The notes below the pieces were generated by a model. It worked only from the letters and a program-made list of their open reading frames with translations. It was not told where the DNA came from and made no database searches. A stretch of 64,000 bases of DNA from Romanomermis culicivorax (Eukaryota; Nematoda; Enoplea; Mermithida; Mermithidae), in contig CAWUHX010000084.1 of assembly GCA_963922205.1 (NCBI GenBank), positions 1,054,001 through 1,118,000 of the forward strand. The letters run 5' to 3'. A program made the position numbers and the translations under genes. Positions 31,300 through 43,440 of this stretch are shown here, piece by piece. Every line of letters begins with the position of its first letter. The stretch's first letter is position 1.

Positions 31300-32927
31300 T
31301 CTATGATTATGTTGCGAACGTTTAAGCAGTTCAAACAGCGAATATAGAAAGGAAATTTGCTGGATCCGAACGCCATGGGCAGTAAGCACACTTTTTTCAT
31401 TATCACCCCGGTTCACGCACATGTTACACTGGCCTCACGTATACCTAGCAGGGGTTACTCGTCTTCCATGTGTAAGAGTTTCTGCTGGGCTATAGCCAAT
31501 AAGTTTTTCGATCTTGAAAATTCCATACTCTGAGTGAAAACCGAACGCTTGCTGGGATATAATGGACCTAAGAATTTTGGGGGCAGGTGGTCAGTTCGAA
31601 TTCCGCATGGGATCAAAACCACCCAAACCTGACAACCAATAATCTTCGCAAAATATGTCTGATTCTATTAACTTTGCAAAAAAGAAATAGCTTAACTTCC
31701 ACGGAGGAAATTAGAAGCACGCTCAAATACATCCATACTGGCGCCCATCTTTTCAAATTAACCTCAAGATGCTCATGCAAATGATAAACCACATGCCGCG
31801 CGGCCACCAACTCCTATTGACTGTAGCAACCACCAGACAAATTTTTAAGTTTCATGTGATATGTGGTTTAGCAGAAAATTACAAAATGTGAAATATCTGC
31901 TTGCTCTCCGACCGAATGTCTTCTAAGTACAATGAGAAGAAAATACCATAATTTTTGAATGCGTCAGGTTCCGAGTTCGTTCCATCTGCCATTTAAAAAT
32001 CGATAGACTTTAATATCGATTATTCATTCAAATCACTGAGCATCTAAAACACATTTTACTTTAAAGAATAGTAGGAAGTCCAATGCAGGCATACCTGCTA
32101 CGAGCGATTTTTCGGATCACCCTGCATGATAGTGACTTTATCGCTCACTTGAAATTTCTCCACGTTATGAATTTGTGCAAAAAGTCCGTTCCGTTCAGAA
32201 GTTCGTTGCGTAAAAGTTAGCAGAACCGACAATTATTGAATTCAGTAGTAATAATAATCTGGAATTCTTTGAAACTACTGAATTCCGTAAAAATTTTCCC
32301 AATAATCCGACAGTAAATTGCTTTTTTAGTGTTGTCGCACCCTGCTATTACTATCACTGGGCGCAGACTTTGTGCTGCAGTGTTATATCTATTACTGCGC
32401 ACGTATTGATTTGTATAGAACATAGATTTATTTCACTACTGAAGTTTTATTGATGACAACTTCTGAAAAGAGCACAATTTACCACTGTTTTCTATGCAAC
32501 GTCAAGTCTTCCCTTTACCGCTGAATTCAATTCTTCCTACCACTGAAAAAGTTTTGTGCAACGGGTTTCGCATGCGTATTTTCCCTTGTGCTTTTCAAGT
32601 TGGAATGACATAAATCATTTCCTCAAATCAAATTTTTATAATACGGTGAGCAAGCTTCAATCTCCGTAGCTTTCATTGTTTTCTTTGCACAAAAAGTAGC
32701 AAAAGACATCCTGAGGTATGGAGCACAGAGAACATTATTCTTTGTTACCATGGAGCTAAGTCATTGTGTTAGATTTTCCTGTATGACATAAAAAAATATT
32801 AGCTCATTCTACCTCTCAGCTTGAAGTTATTGCTACAGACAATTTAGAAGGTGTACCTTGGATAAATTTGCGGTTGACTCGACGTCAAATGCTGTCTTCG
32901 GAAATGAGGAACAAAGTTGTTATCACA
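31300..32927. other. Gene-free stretch, nothing recognised
   Basis: AT-rich intergenic sequence. CAGTTCGAATTCCG near 31591 resembles an RNA polymerase III B box, so a decayed tRNA-derived repeat is possible, but no cloverleaf could be drawn. Confidence 0.4.
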
Positions 32928-33758
32928 GTGGCGGACGCAGGAATTTTTTTCGGGGGGGGGGCGGAAATTTTTTGTTTGGAATTTTTATATTTTTGTTAAA
33001 TTATTTGCATCGGCATACAAACGATTTTTTTTAATTTAGAGAGATCAGACACAACAATAAAAAATACCAAATAATCGAGCCGATTAAAGGATTACATTTA
33101 TTTTCAATAAGAGAATTGTACTTATTTCTTAGTCCCACGCATAGCGCCGGAAAATTTTTTTGGATTTTCACTATCTAAAACACTGGAAAATGAACCTTCA
33201 CAACGTTGAAAAATAAATTAAAATCAAACTAATAGAACGAAATTTGTTCCTTAAAATTTTCAGGTTATTATATTTTAAAACGCTAGAAACTGAATCTCTG
33301 CAACAAATATCTCTGAATAGAAGCTCTAAAATTAAAGTCCAGAATGATGACTTCAATCTTCATCGTCTATAAATGCGAAAGTTCACGTTGGAAACGTTTG
33401 AAAAATTCCAAGGCCCGGGAGAAAAAATTGAGAGAATCAATGAAAAATCTCAATTTTCGGCGAAATACTGATTGCTATTGATTACAAAATGAGACAAGAC
33501 GAGGTCTTTGAATTGATAGAAACTGTTGACGGTTAATTAATAAGTGGAAGTAGGTATGCTAACGGCCACGCCTGACAGAATATAATTATTACTATACCCA
33601 TGATCGGCACGAAGCGCCGGAAAATTTTGAGATTTTGACACCAAAATTCACCATTTTTTGGTTTTGAATTCCTTTTGAACCATGATCTTGATAATTTTCA
33701 TTTTTAGAACTTGAGTTCGGGTGGGCGGCCGCCCCCGCCCCTTGTTTCCGCCACCGTA
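32928..33758. mobile_element. 831-bp non-autonomous TIR element with TTATCACA flanks
   Basis: Ends read GTGGCGGACGCAGG and TTTCCGCCACCGTA, giving the inverted core GTGGCGGA. TTATCACA occurs directly on both sides (32920-32927 and 33759-33766). An 8-bp duplication would fit hAT-like or P-like transposition, though the TIR edges are offset by a few bases. No transposase frame is present. A shorter relative lies at 29968-30325. Confidence 0.65.
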
Positions 33759-33766
33759 TTATCACA

Positions 33767-35264
33767 TTTCATCCAGTCAGCTTCTCATAAAATTAGAAAA
33801 AATCTACAAATTCGAAGATTTATGATAATTTACCAGCTCACCATCATTATGGCATTGAGAAACATTTTTCGACGTGAAAGTTAGTTCGTGAAGAGTTGGT
33901 GCATTTTTTCTATTTGACCGATAGGATTTTAATCAAAAATATTTGTGATGAAACAAAAAAGCTGTTGTCAATTATTTGTTATGAAACATTAAAGTTTGTT
34001 ATTATCAACAAGGCAGCATTTTGATTCACTCTATCAATAATTATTAGTATATTTTCACCAGCCGAATTCTAAAGACAACTGTCATCAAAACCAGGAGTCA
34101 TTGACCACAATCAGGACTGGTGTCATCAGGCGAAAGATGAAGCAAAGCAAAACATTAAGAAATTCCAAAAAAGTATTCTATTAAATTACAACGCCTCGGA
34201 TGATTTTCTTCGAAACACAGACAATTTCCTGCAGTCTTAATCCTGTCGCATGTGGACTCAGATTTTTCAAGATGTTGTTTGCCTATAATTATTTTGCTTT
34301 TGTTACTCACAGTGTATAATTTGATTAATTTGGCAAAAGTTGATGTAGAAAATATGAGCTTTAAAATATTTGTTGTTTATTGATATGTTTTCGGCAGTAG
34401 AAATTCTTTAAACTTGTTCATACATGCATAGCATAGAAGTTCTGTTGGGGGTCAGCTAGGACAGGGGGGAGGATGGAAATTTTTTTTTCTTCATCATGGT
34501 ATCATGGTATAAATTATGCTATGCTTAGAAAAATCCTTATCATTGTCATTTACATGGCATCTTTTCTCTCAATATTTTTATTATTTTCCTTCATCGTCTT
34601 CCTTATCAATGCTAAATGGTCGAATCTGATGGGGTAATCTGCTGAGGGTCAATCAAAATCTGCTTGCTGTGCAGACCTGCCTTTGTGCATTAATGCTTGC
34701 AACAATATTCATTTAGATCAATTTTACAATCTTATGCATAATGAGGTGATGTACGTTGAAGCACTGTAGTTCATTAAACGATTCTTTTATTTTCCTTATT
34801 ATTAGCTCACTGAAGGCAATATAATTACCCTTTAAGCTGACAAAATTTGGGATTTGGCCCGAATTTATTTGGGTTACTGTAGGTCAAAATTTGTAAAACT
34901 TTGACAGATAAATCTTTAAACTTTTGCGTTCTTCTATTCCTAAAAAAAGCTAAACAATTTTTTATCGTAATTATGACGTGTAAATGTAGCTCAACATCTG
35001 CTCTATCATTTAATGATGAACAAATATAGTGAAAATTGAAAGAACTGTACATGAAAATGCAACATGAACCATTTCTGCAGTTCTGTGCAGATTTTCGTAA
35101 CTTTACATGCCCATAACATCGTGAAAAATAATTTTTCTGTAAAATCATTATTATCGTGGTAATCGGCGTCAAAAACAGAACAACGTATGTAAAATTCAGG
35201 ACAACGGTTTTTAGATTATCGCCCTTGATAATGATGCTGGGGTGATTTTAACAGACATGGACTC
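33767..35264. other. Gene-free stretch, nothing recognised
   Basis: AT-rich sequence with short open frames only. The longest, on the minus strand at 35172-34825, has no recognisable motif. Confidence 0.4.
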
Positions 35265-38200
35265 TTTAGAATCCTATTACTGTGACTGTCCGCCTCGAGG
35301 TATGTTGTTACGTCGCCAAAAATTACCATGTCATTTTTCCACGGGTTTCCCTCAAATAATTACACCATCAGTATTTGGTAAGAAATTACGTCTGATTGAT
35401 GTACTCTTTGTGAACTGACCAGAAAATTGTACCTGAATTTTTTCCAAAATGTATGATTATGGCCAAGCAACGTTTATCCATACAAAATATAGAAGAACTG
35501 ATTTATTAAAATGTGAAAGTACGGCTCAGCCAAATCATTTCTACCTTCTCCAGAAAAATAAATCTGTTAGGTTGGCTGATGGATCAAACTACTGATTGCT
35601 GTCGGTGTAGAAACTGTGATGAACTCGGGTGTTTTTATTGTTTTTTCAGCGAGGTTCGTAGATATCGTGATAGATAGATGAATATACAAATTTACTCGGA
35701 GTAAATGTTTTCGAAGATCTTGATGTGATAAGATTTTTAAAATATGGAGCATTAATTGTATTATGATGCACACGATAAAAAGGCGAAATTTTGCTTGCAC
35801 ACATAAGTTAGATTCTGTTGATAATCCAAGGGGATAAGTGCAGAATGATAATATTATCACAAAAAAATCAAATTTATCCGACGTCAAAGTCGAATTCATA
35901 ATATATGTAGAACAGTCGAAGTAACGAGACAAATAAAAAAAGATCCAAGAAAAATTTACTTTCCCATAAAAACTCTTTGGTCAATATAATGGGAGGTTTA
36001 CACGTTTGTCGAGGTGATGAGACAGTCGAGGTTCAACACGCAACACTTTATAAAACAATTGACGAAAAGGAAGATTTTAGATGGAAGCTACTCGTTCTGT
36101 CTCGATACCTTGAGCGTCCGGTTATCTCGAATGTCCCGTATTCTCGACTGATGTGTAAAAGTCCCGTTACATAGACCAATAAATTTCTACGAAAAATAAA
36201 ATCTTTTTTGCTCTACCCCGTTACCTCGACTGTGCTACTTATATTATGAATCTCGATTTGCTCTAATTGGTTTTGTTCCATTTTCGGCAACTTTAATCAT
36301 CTTTCTGGTCAATGTTGATGTTTCAATAGTCACAATATTTATTGCGGCTGAAATATTGTTTTGACCAACTTCAGAATTGCAAATTATCCGACTTCCCCCA
36401 GTTTATCACAATTTCTACACTGATAGCAATCAGCAGTTGAGCCATCAACCAATCTAACGGATTTATTTTTCTGGAGAAGGCAGAAATGATTTGGCTGAGC
36501 CGTACTTTTGCATTTTAATAGATCAGTTCTTCTGTATTTTGTATGCATATATGTTGCTTGGCCATAATTTTACATTTGGGCAAAAATTCAAGTTCAATTT
36601 TCTGCAGCCGGTTCCACGAATATTGCTCTCCGAGAGCCAGTTTCTTGGCTCGGAGGAGACAGTCTCTCGTGAGACGTCTCTGAGTTGGCTCTGCAAATCC
36701 GTTCCACAAATGTGCTCGCGAGCTTGCTCACGAGAGCCAAAAAGAGAGCACGATTAGAGCAAAAAGAGGAACAGCGCTGCGATAAAAATTTACGTCATTT
36801 TTGACATTTTAGCGCTTCCCTGATTAATTTTTCATCTCTTCATTTGGTTTAAAGCAATTTTTGCGTGCGTTTCTGTGTTTCTGCTAATTTTCTATATGGC
36901 TGACTATTCATAAAATACATAGTTTAATTTTTCGGTAGAAAATATTGATTTTTGAGCAGAAAATGGTAGAAAATGTCAACTTTTAGTTGAAAACGGCGAG
37001 TTCTTAGCAAAAATAGGTGAAAAAATCTTGATTTTTAGTAGACAGCGCTCATTTTTGAACGGAAAACGGTCAAAAATGTGAAATTTCTCGCTAGAATATA
37101 ATGATTTTTGAACGAAAAACAATTGAAAATAATCAACTTTTGCTAGAAAACGGTGACTTTCGAACGGAAAATAGTGACAGTTGTCAATCTTTATAGGAAA
37201 TATTCAGATTTGGTTAAAAGTGAAAATTTATCGTCGAATAGGGACATTATTAAACTAGAAAAGTGGTTAAAATTATCATTTTTTTGGCAGGAACTGGTAA
37301 TTTCTGAAAAAAACGTCAAAAAATTCTTTTTTTGAACAAAAAACGGTCGAAAACTTTAGTTTTCCGTAAAAAAATGGTTCTTTTTGAACATATTTGTAAG
37401 AGGTCCGACCAGTTGGGGGTGGTAAATCCAAAATTTTGGGGTGGGGGTACCGAAATTTCCAAAATTTTGAGGGGGTCGAAAAGACCCCAAAAATTTCGAA
37501 AACTTTCCCAAAAAAGGCCACAAAAGCCACTTTTTTCTCAATTCTTTCTAATTTTCCGAGTTTGGGGAGTTGGGTATAGGGTTTACCAAGTTGGAGGTGG
37601 ATATTCCGACACTTAGGTATAGCGTTCGACCAAGTTGGGGGTGGGCCCCGACCCCCCCCCCCCCCCAATTGCAGGTATGCTTTTGAACAAAAAATCATAG
37701 AAAACGTCAATGTTTCTATGCAAAATAGAAATTTTCCTATAAAGAACAATCGATAATGTCAGCTCTTTACGAGAAACTGATCCTTCTTGGAACATAAAAT
37801 GGTCAAAAATGTCAGATTTCCGGTCGAAAATGGTTTCTGAACGAGAAGGTTAGAAAAGTAATTTTTCTGGCACTTAAGTTATTTCTCAACAAAAATGGTC
37901 AAAAATGTCCCCCAAAATTTTAAATCGTATAGGCAGTTGTCGACAATTCTCTTCTCCAACTTCCAGTTGTTAACAGGCCGGAAATCTACCAAAAATACAT
38001 ATTTTTGGTCAAAAATCACTCTTTTTAGCAAAAAATCGGTTTTAAGAGAAAGTTTTTTCGGCGATTGGCGCCAAAATAATGCTCAGTATCATTTTTAAAG
38101 TGAAAATTCATTGATCAAGCACGTGATTTGTCCATTTTTGGTCAAAAAAACGAATTTTTTATCACTGCGTGACCCCCTCCCCTTGACTTCAGAAAGTTGT

Positions 38201-39262
38201 CTACTCCATCCCCCTAAAAATGGCTTTGATCGTGTACTCAACGGTCCCGAGCTCTAACAGATGTGCGATCAAAAAGACCAATTTCCTGGTAGAAATGTTA
38301 ATTTTTGAAGAGAAAATCAACTAAAATGTAAATTGTTTGGCAGGTAATAAGGGAAAAAACTGTCGAAAATGTTGGATTTGTGTTAAAAAATTGTGTTTTC
38401 TGAAGCAAAAAACGGCCAAAACCTGAATTTTTTGGGTCGTCGTTTTTTTATGGTTTTGTTGATAAAAACTACTTTTTGGAGTGATTTGCGAACTTGCTAG
38501 TCGAAAAATCGATTTCTTTTTTTTTATTGTCTCCGTTCCTGAGATAATTTTTGGCTATCGATGACCCCTTCTGTAGAAAACGTCGTTTTACTGTTTCTTC
38601 GCGCTCCATTTTTAACAAAAATGCTAATTTTTGGATCTCCAATGCTAAATCGAAAAAACAATGTTTTATAAAACTTTTCTATAAAATTGCCGTACGGGCA
38701 AAACATTGCAAAAGAGAGGAGCTATGAACAACTCAAAACACGAATAATTACTCTACAGCATAACGCAGTTTTAATTTGTGACCTAATACATAGTAAAAAT
38801 GTAAAAGATACAAAACAGAGACAGTCGTAAGCCAGCCCCTAGCAGGCTTCTTGCTGGCGTGAGTACTTTTTTGGTTCGTGGAACCTATTTGGCTCTAAAC
38901 TGTCTGTTGCAGAGCCATTTCACAGAGCCGCTCTCCAACAGAGCCGGCTCTCAGAGCATCTCTCCGTCAGAGAAAATTTCGTGGAATCCATTTTCTCTCT
39001 TTTGTCTCTCGGAGAGCCAAAACAGAGAGAAAATTGAGAGACAGAAAATTTTCGCGCGAGAGACATTCTTGGAACCGGCTGCTGGTCAATTCACAAGAAG
39101 TACATCAATCAGACGTAACTTTTTACCAAATATTGATGGTGTAATTATTTGAGAGAAGCTCGTGAGAAAATGATACATCTTGTAAATTTCACTTTGTAAT
39201 TTTTTGCGACGTCAGAACGTGGTCGAGGTGAGGGGACAGTCGCAGTAATAGAATTTTAAATG
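35265..39262. mobile_element. Old inverted-repeat element, split by a later insertion
   Basis: The arm 35265-35585 is the reverse complement of 36430-36604 continued at 39085-39262. Landmarks are AAATCATTTCTACCTTCTCC on the left versus GGAGAAGGCAGAAATGATTT on the right, and CATCAGTATTTGG versus CCAAATATTGATG. The ~850-bp centre carries TACCTCGAC and GTCGAGG-type motifs. The right arm is interrupted by the 2.5-kb element 36605-39081, so this one is older. No transposase frame was seen. Confidence 0.7.
36605..39081. mobile_element. 2.48-kb TIR element nested in the older repeat
   Basis: Ends are CAGCCGGTTCCACGAAT and ATTCTTGGAACCGGCTG, inverted termini of at least 16 of 17 matching bases, flanked by CTG on both sides (36602-36604 and 39082-39084), a 3-bp duplication. 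Subterminal zones are rich in GAGAGCCA-type motifs on both sides. The 3-bp duplication and a ...GGTTCCACGAA terminus suggest the PIF/Harbinger group, by analogy only. The interior is AT-rich, with repeated GGTCAAAAATGTC-like phrases and a 15-base C tract near 37653-37667, and encodes nothing recognisable. Confidence 0.75.
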
Positions 39263-39425
39263 TTTTTATACACAACATTAGTCGAGATAACGGGACAGTC
39301 GAGGCAAATAATGGGAATTTTTTTATAACAGTAGTCGAGGTAACGGGATGGTCGAGGTGATGGGACGGTCGAGATAACAGGATGGTCCTGGTAACGAGAC
39401 AGTCGAGTTATGGGGTACAATCGAA
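39222..39425. repeat. Degenerate GTCGAGGTAACGGGAC repeats
   Basis: Eight or so copies of phrases like GTCGAGGTAACGGGACAGTCGAG at 20-30-bp spacing, in the distal arm of the old inverted-repeat element and just beyond. The same phrase occurs on both strands near 36010-36230, so these are probably its subterminal repeats. Confidence 0.6.
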
Positions 39426-41064
39426 TCTACTAAGCAAACGCTGTAAGAACGCGATTTAGGTGTAGAGTATTAGTGCGAGGATTATTTGAGTTTTCGTGGA
39501 AAGCGAAGAGCATTTCCAAAAAAGACATTATGCAGAGAAATTTAAAATCTTGATCAGAGGTCACATTCTGAAACTAAACTTTAAAATCTACTGCAGGCCA
39601 TATTGAAAGATCTGAAGAGGATTATGATACAGTGGATGCATTCTGTACACCCTGATGTGGATTTTTAACCATGAAAAAAGCAACTGAGAACGTGAATTTA
39701 TAGTAACTTTTTTCCCAGAGTGGTCAACTTAGACAATCGACGTACCCTGTGCAAATAAGTGTGGTGTTTTTAAAACCCTGACCCATATGTCAATCTGAAA
39801 GTCTGCGTTTGGAGACATGGAATTATGTTTTTCTTGAGTACAATAAAAATGTTTTACAGTTACTTGATCGACAGTCTGTATGAAGAATCAACCACGTACA
39901 AAAAATTGATAAGATCATGCGATATAGGAGCGACATAATAATTCCTTACGATCAATTACAATATGAAATATCAACTGACATTGATCTAGCTGTGAAACTC
40001 GCTGCTCCATATAAGCATCATCGGACTAGTTTAGAACTAAAGGATAAACGTCATTTAGTTTGTCGTTTTGGATAATTTTCATTAATTATATCCATCGAAT
40101 AATCTGAACACAAACTAGATTCCTAAATTTCGATAATGCTGATAAGATAGATGTCGAACGTGTGTATGTTCTGTAAGTGATCGCACAAAAGTACCATTAT
40201 ATCCCGTAGCGAGCTATTTACTTTTTACAAAAAAGATTTCCTTTCTGAAAGTTCAAAACTTGTCGTTAAAAATACGCAAAAAATTAGTTCATGCAGATCA
40301 CATAATGACATTAGGAACATGAAGGTATTGCAAAAAATATGATAAACATACGTAAATTGTTTCAGTCGTACCAAATAAATAACTCATTCGATCAAATTTT
40401 ACAAAAGAAGTACAGTGGTTGCAGAAATTGCAAAAATGTAATACTTAGAGACTTCTGCTTTGGTCTACTGAATCTTTAGATGTATATTATCTTTGCGTAA
40501 AGTGGACATCCTGTTGACAATATTACACTTGGTTGTTTAAGCAAAGGCTTTCGAAAATATCTTATAAATTAGTGAATGTAGAATTCTATGACTATGATGT
40601 TGCTTCAGACACGATGTTGTTTCGACGACTGCTTCCTTACAAGGTCATCAAATCAGCCAGCAAATTTCATCTCTACCGTGATAATCAGACGCCTTCTTCG
40701 CTAACGAAGAAAGTTCTCCAGGCATGAATTCATGGTATATTTGATGGTCGATAACCATCCGAGTAGTGCTACACCAATTAGATTGTCTATTGGCTCATTT
40801 TCCACTGAATTTTATACAATCCGAAAAATTGAAGCTTCATCGATAACCCTACCTCAAGGAGTCAGACTATCGTCCATTTTTTTTAAGTGAGCATCGGAAA
40901 ACTCAAGAAAGGCTTTCTTAGACGAAAAACCTGAACGCATGCGAACATCTTTCTTGATATATTGTAGCCATATCTGCTATATTCAACTTGAAGAAAAGTA
41001 GCCGTTATCGCATTGTGCTCTCGTATTTTAGAAAAGCTCACGGATCTTCGTTTAATAAGGTATC
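39426..41064. other. Gene-free stretch, nothing recognised
   Basis: AT-rich intergenic sequence. Only short open frames, none with recognisable motifs or clear splice borders. Confidence 0.45.
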
Positions 41065-41335
41065 ATAGCTGGCGCGATAGCATCAACCTATAATATACTT
41101 GGACCCCCAAAGTTGGCCTCCTCCCTCTGGAGCCTAAACGGTAACCTTGGTTTTTTTCACATTTTCGTGCCCAGAGACAAACTATGGGGTGCATGTGGTC
41201 GTTTTCCCTCTATCTGCAAATGGTGCTCGGTGGGGCCTCAAAAACATGCAAAAAACGGCCTTTTTTGGGGGTTCAGTTCCAGCATACTTCATATTGGGTG
41301 TAGCACCCCGATGTCAATATTACGCCCCATAAATC
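41065..41335 (+). repeat. Interspersed repeat copy (family of 6430-6765)
   Basis: Begins AGCATCAACCTATAATATACTTGG, the reverse complement of the end of the 6430-6765 copy, and shares the central GGTGCTCGGTGGGGC and CATGCAAAAAACGGCC region. Two overlapping open frames cross it, but the frames are not preserved in the other copy. Confidence 0.55.
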
Positions 41336-41599
41336 TATTCAGTGTCCCTCAGATGACGCTTTTTACTTTTTTGAAAATATGGCCTCAATCCAATTATACT
41401 GTGGCCCAAAGTCCCGGGAATTCCCAAAATTCCGCAATTTTGTTATATAAAGTTTATGGCTTCAAAAAAATAATTTTTTGTACAAATTTTCTTGCTATAT
41501 GTTTTTCTACGCATGATGCATTCATGTCCACATATCTGATGCATAAAGTCGTGGGTGGACTAAGTGGTTAAGGATAAGCAATATTTAAAGCCATGGTTA

Positions 41600-42030
41600 A
41601 GGATAAGCAATGGTTAAAGACAGGCGGAAAAAATGGTCCTCAACTACGTGGTCACATGACCTCGAGGGCATTCCAGTAGATGGTGCGACGGGGCCACAAG
41701 GTCATTTTACCGACCGGATTTCCGTCACTGGACCATTTCCGTCACTGGGTCACTTGCGCTATATAGGGTCACTTCTGTTACAAGGTCATTTCAGGCACTG
41801 TGTTACCTTGCCGTATTTGTATCTAACCTGAAATAAAATCATGTGGCGCGGTAGTTCATAGGCCTAGTCTGACATTGGAGCTCCGCCTAGATGGACTGCG
41901 CAGCCGTCTGATTGCGAGATGCAGACGTCTGCAAGTGACACTAGCCTCCCGCAAATAAGACGCAGCCGCCTGCCAGCTACACGCAGCCGTCCACATGCAA
42001 AACGCAGCCGTCTGCAGGCGCGATGACTAT
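41600..42030. repeat. Two short imperfect repeat clusters
   Basis: 41690-41810 has four or five phrases like GGTCACTTCCGTCACTG. 41895-42025 has about five phrases like GACGCAGCCGTCTGC at 17-40-bp spacing. Both are GC-richer than the surroundings. CAGACGTCTG near 41931 is a perfect palindrome. Confidence 0.6.
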
Positions 42031-42159
42031 CTGTCAGAACTTAATCAAATTATCGAGTTCCAACTAGTTGAAGCAAAATGAATAAAAGAAAAATTAAATA
42101 GATGGTGAAATGAAAACGAAAAGTTGTTTTCGACCATAGTTGACTATGTTTATACGGTG

Positions 42160-42500
42160 TTTCAAGTACTATGCACTTTAGGCATCTGTTACTTTTAAGG
42201 GAAGTGACAATTCGTGGCTTTAAGATGGTTTTTTTGTTTCTCCGTCCGGAAGATTGCCAAATTTAAAACTTTAATGTGCTTCAATGGAGGTTCTCATGCA
42301 TGGACAGGCCCACTAAAACGGAGTGGACTGGTTTATTGGAAAAATCCCCGATGGGGCAGAAAAAAGAGAACATACTTGCTTGGATAGTTGTCCAGCTAAA
42401 AAAGGAGTGGACTAGGATTTTGAGAACTTGGGTGTGAGTTTAAAAAATCCAGTTCGCAATATTGGATTTTCTTTCTTTCTCATTAAAAAAATTTTTCAAG
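42160..42500 (-). repeat. Interspersed repeat copy (family of 4491-5225)
   Basis: The reverse complement of this stretch matches 4903-5225, including TTTTAGTGGGCCTGTCCATGC-like and GGGGATTTTTCC-like segments, and the AGTATATTCTGCAGC end. It shows the family is at least ~320 bp long. Confidence 0.65.
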
Positions 42501-42894
42501 TCTGTGAAAAAGTATATTCTGCAGCTTCAACACCCCTTCCAACCATACATGTACAGCTCCGAAGTTACGAGGAGTGTACTCGGGGTGGACCCTGATTTTT
42601 TGCGTTTTTTGCAACAAGATCCCAAAAAGTTGACCAAAAAAACTGTTTTACATGAAAAATTTTTCAGTTTCAAATATCTGGGGGTATGTACCCCCCCCCC
42701 CGTATCCACCCTCGCACATGTGTGCTTCCAACTGCATTGAACTTTTTTACTGAATTTAGTGTCAATAAAACAGGTATCAACTGAGTGGGAACTATGGGAA
42801 GTTGATACATCTTTTTTATGTAACATTTTTATTTATGTTATTTTATGTATCAACTGTAGGAAGTTGATGCATAAAATCAAACCCAGTTTTTTTT

Positions 42895-43015
42895 AGAAAA
42901 AGCTACATTAAGAAGTTTTCTTAGAACTAAATCATTTGTGTGAAATAATTTCAAACATTAAAATTGTGCAGATGAGGGAAAATCTGCAATAGTGTCACAA
43001 AATATAGGCTATGGG
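42895..43015. repeat. Dispersed ~100-bp repeat, also at 44915-45015
   Basis: CTTAGAACTAAATCA, TTAAAATTGTGCAGATGAGG and AAATCTGCAAT follow in the same order at 44930-45000. The pair is diverged by scattered changes, and the function is unknown. Confidence 0.6.
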
Positions 43016-43190
43016 TGCACGCGGGATTGAAAAAATTTCCACTCACATCACCTCAAAGCAATCCCGGTCCCATTGCTGACCTGGTCTTCCCATCCTACTA
43101 ATCAATTCAGTCTTTTTATATAACATAGTTTATAGAATTCACTTCGTGAGTTTGACTGATTAAAAGCTGTAAACAAATTTATTCTCTTAT

Positions 43191-43440
43191 CTATAGTCTG
43201 TTTTTTACAAAATGCTTCCAGATAATGAATCCAGAAAGTAAGTACTATTTTATATTTTCAGCGTTTTCTGCCAAGCCGTGTGTCATTTGGAACCAAAATT
43301 TTGTAACGACACTCAACTGGAACTCTAAAATCTTTTCAGTGAAAAATTTTACAGGAAAAGCTTCATGTAGACGATTTACAAATCATCAAATATTTGTGTG
43401 ATTTTTCATTTTAGTAGCATTTTATGAAAAACAGACTGTA
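43191..43440. repeat. ~245-bp TIR element, copy D
   Basis: Starts CTATAGTCTGTTTTTTACAAAATG and ends TTATGAAAAACAGACTGTAG, the clearest inverted termini of the family. Its interior differs from the other copies, so it may be a sister subfamily. Confidence 0.65.

Noticed and set aside
41113-41571. 152-codon plus-strand frame
   Set aside because: Lies in an interspersed repeat whose other copy (6430-6765) does not keep the frame.
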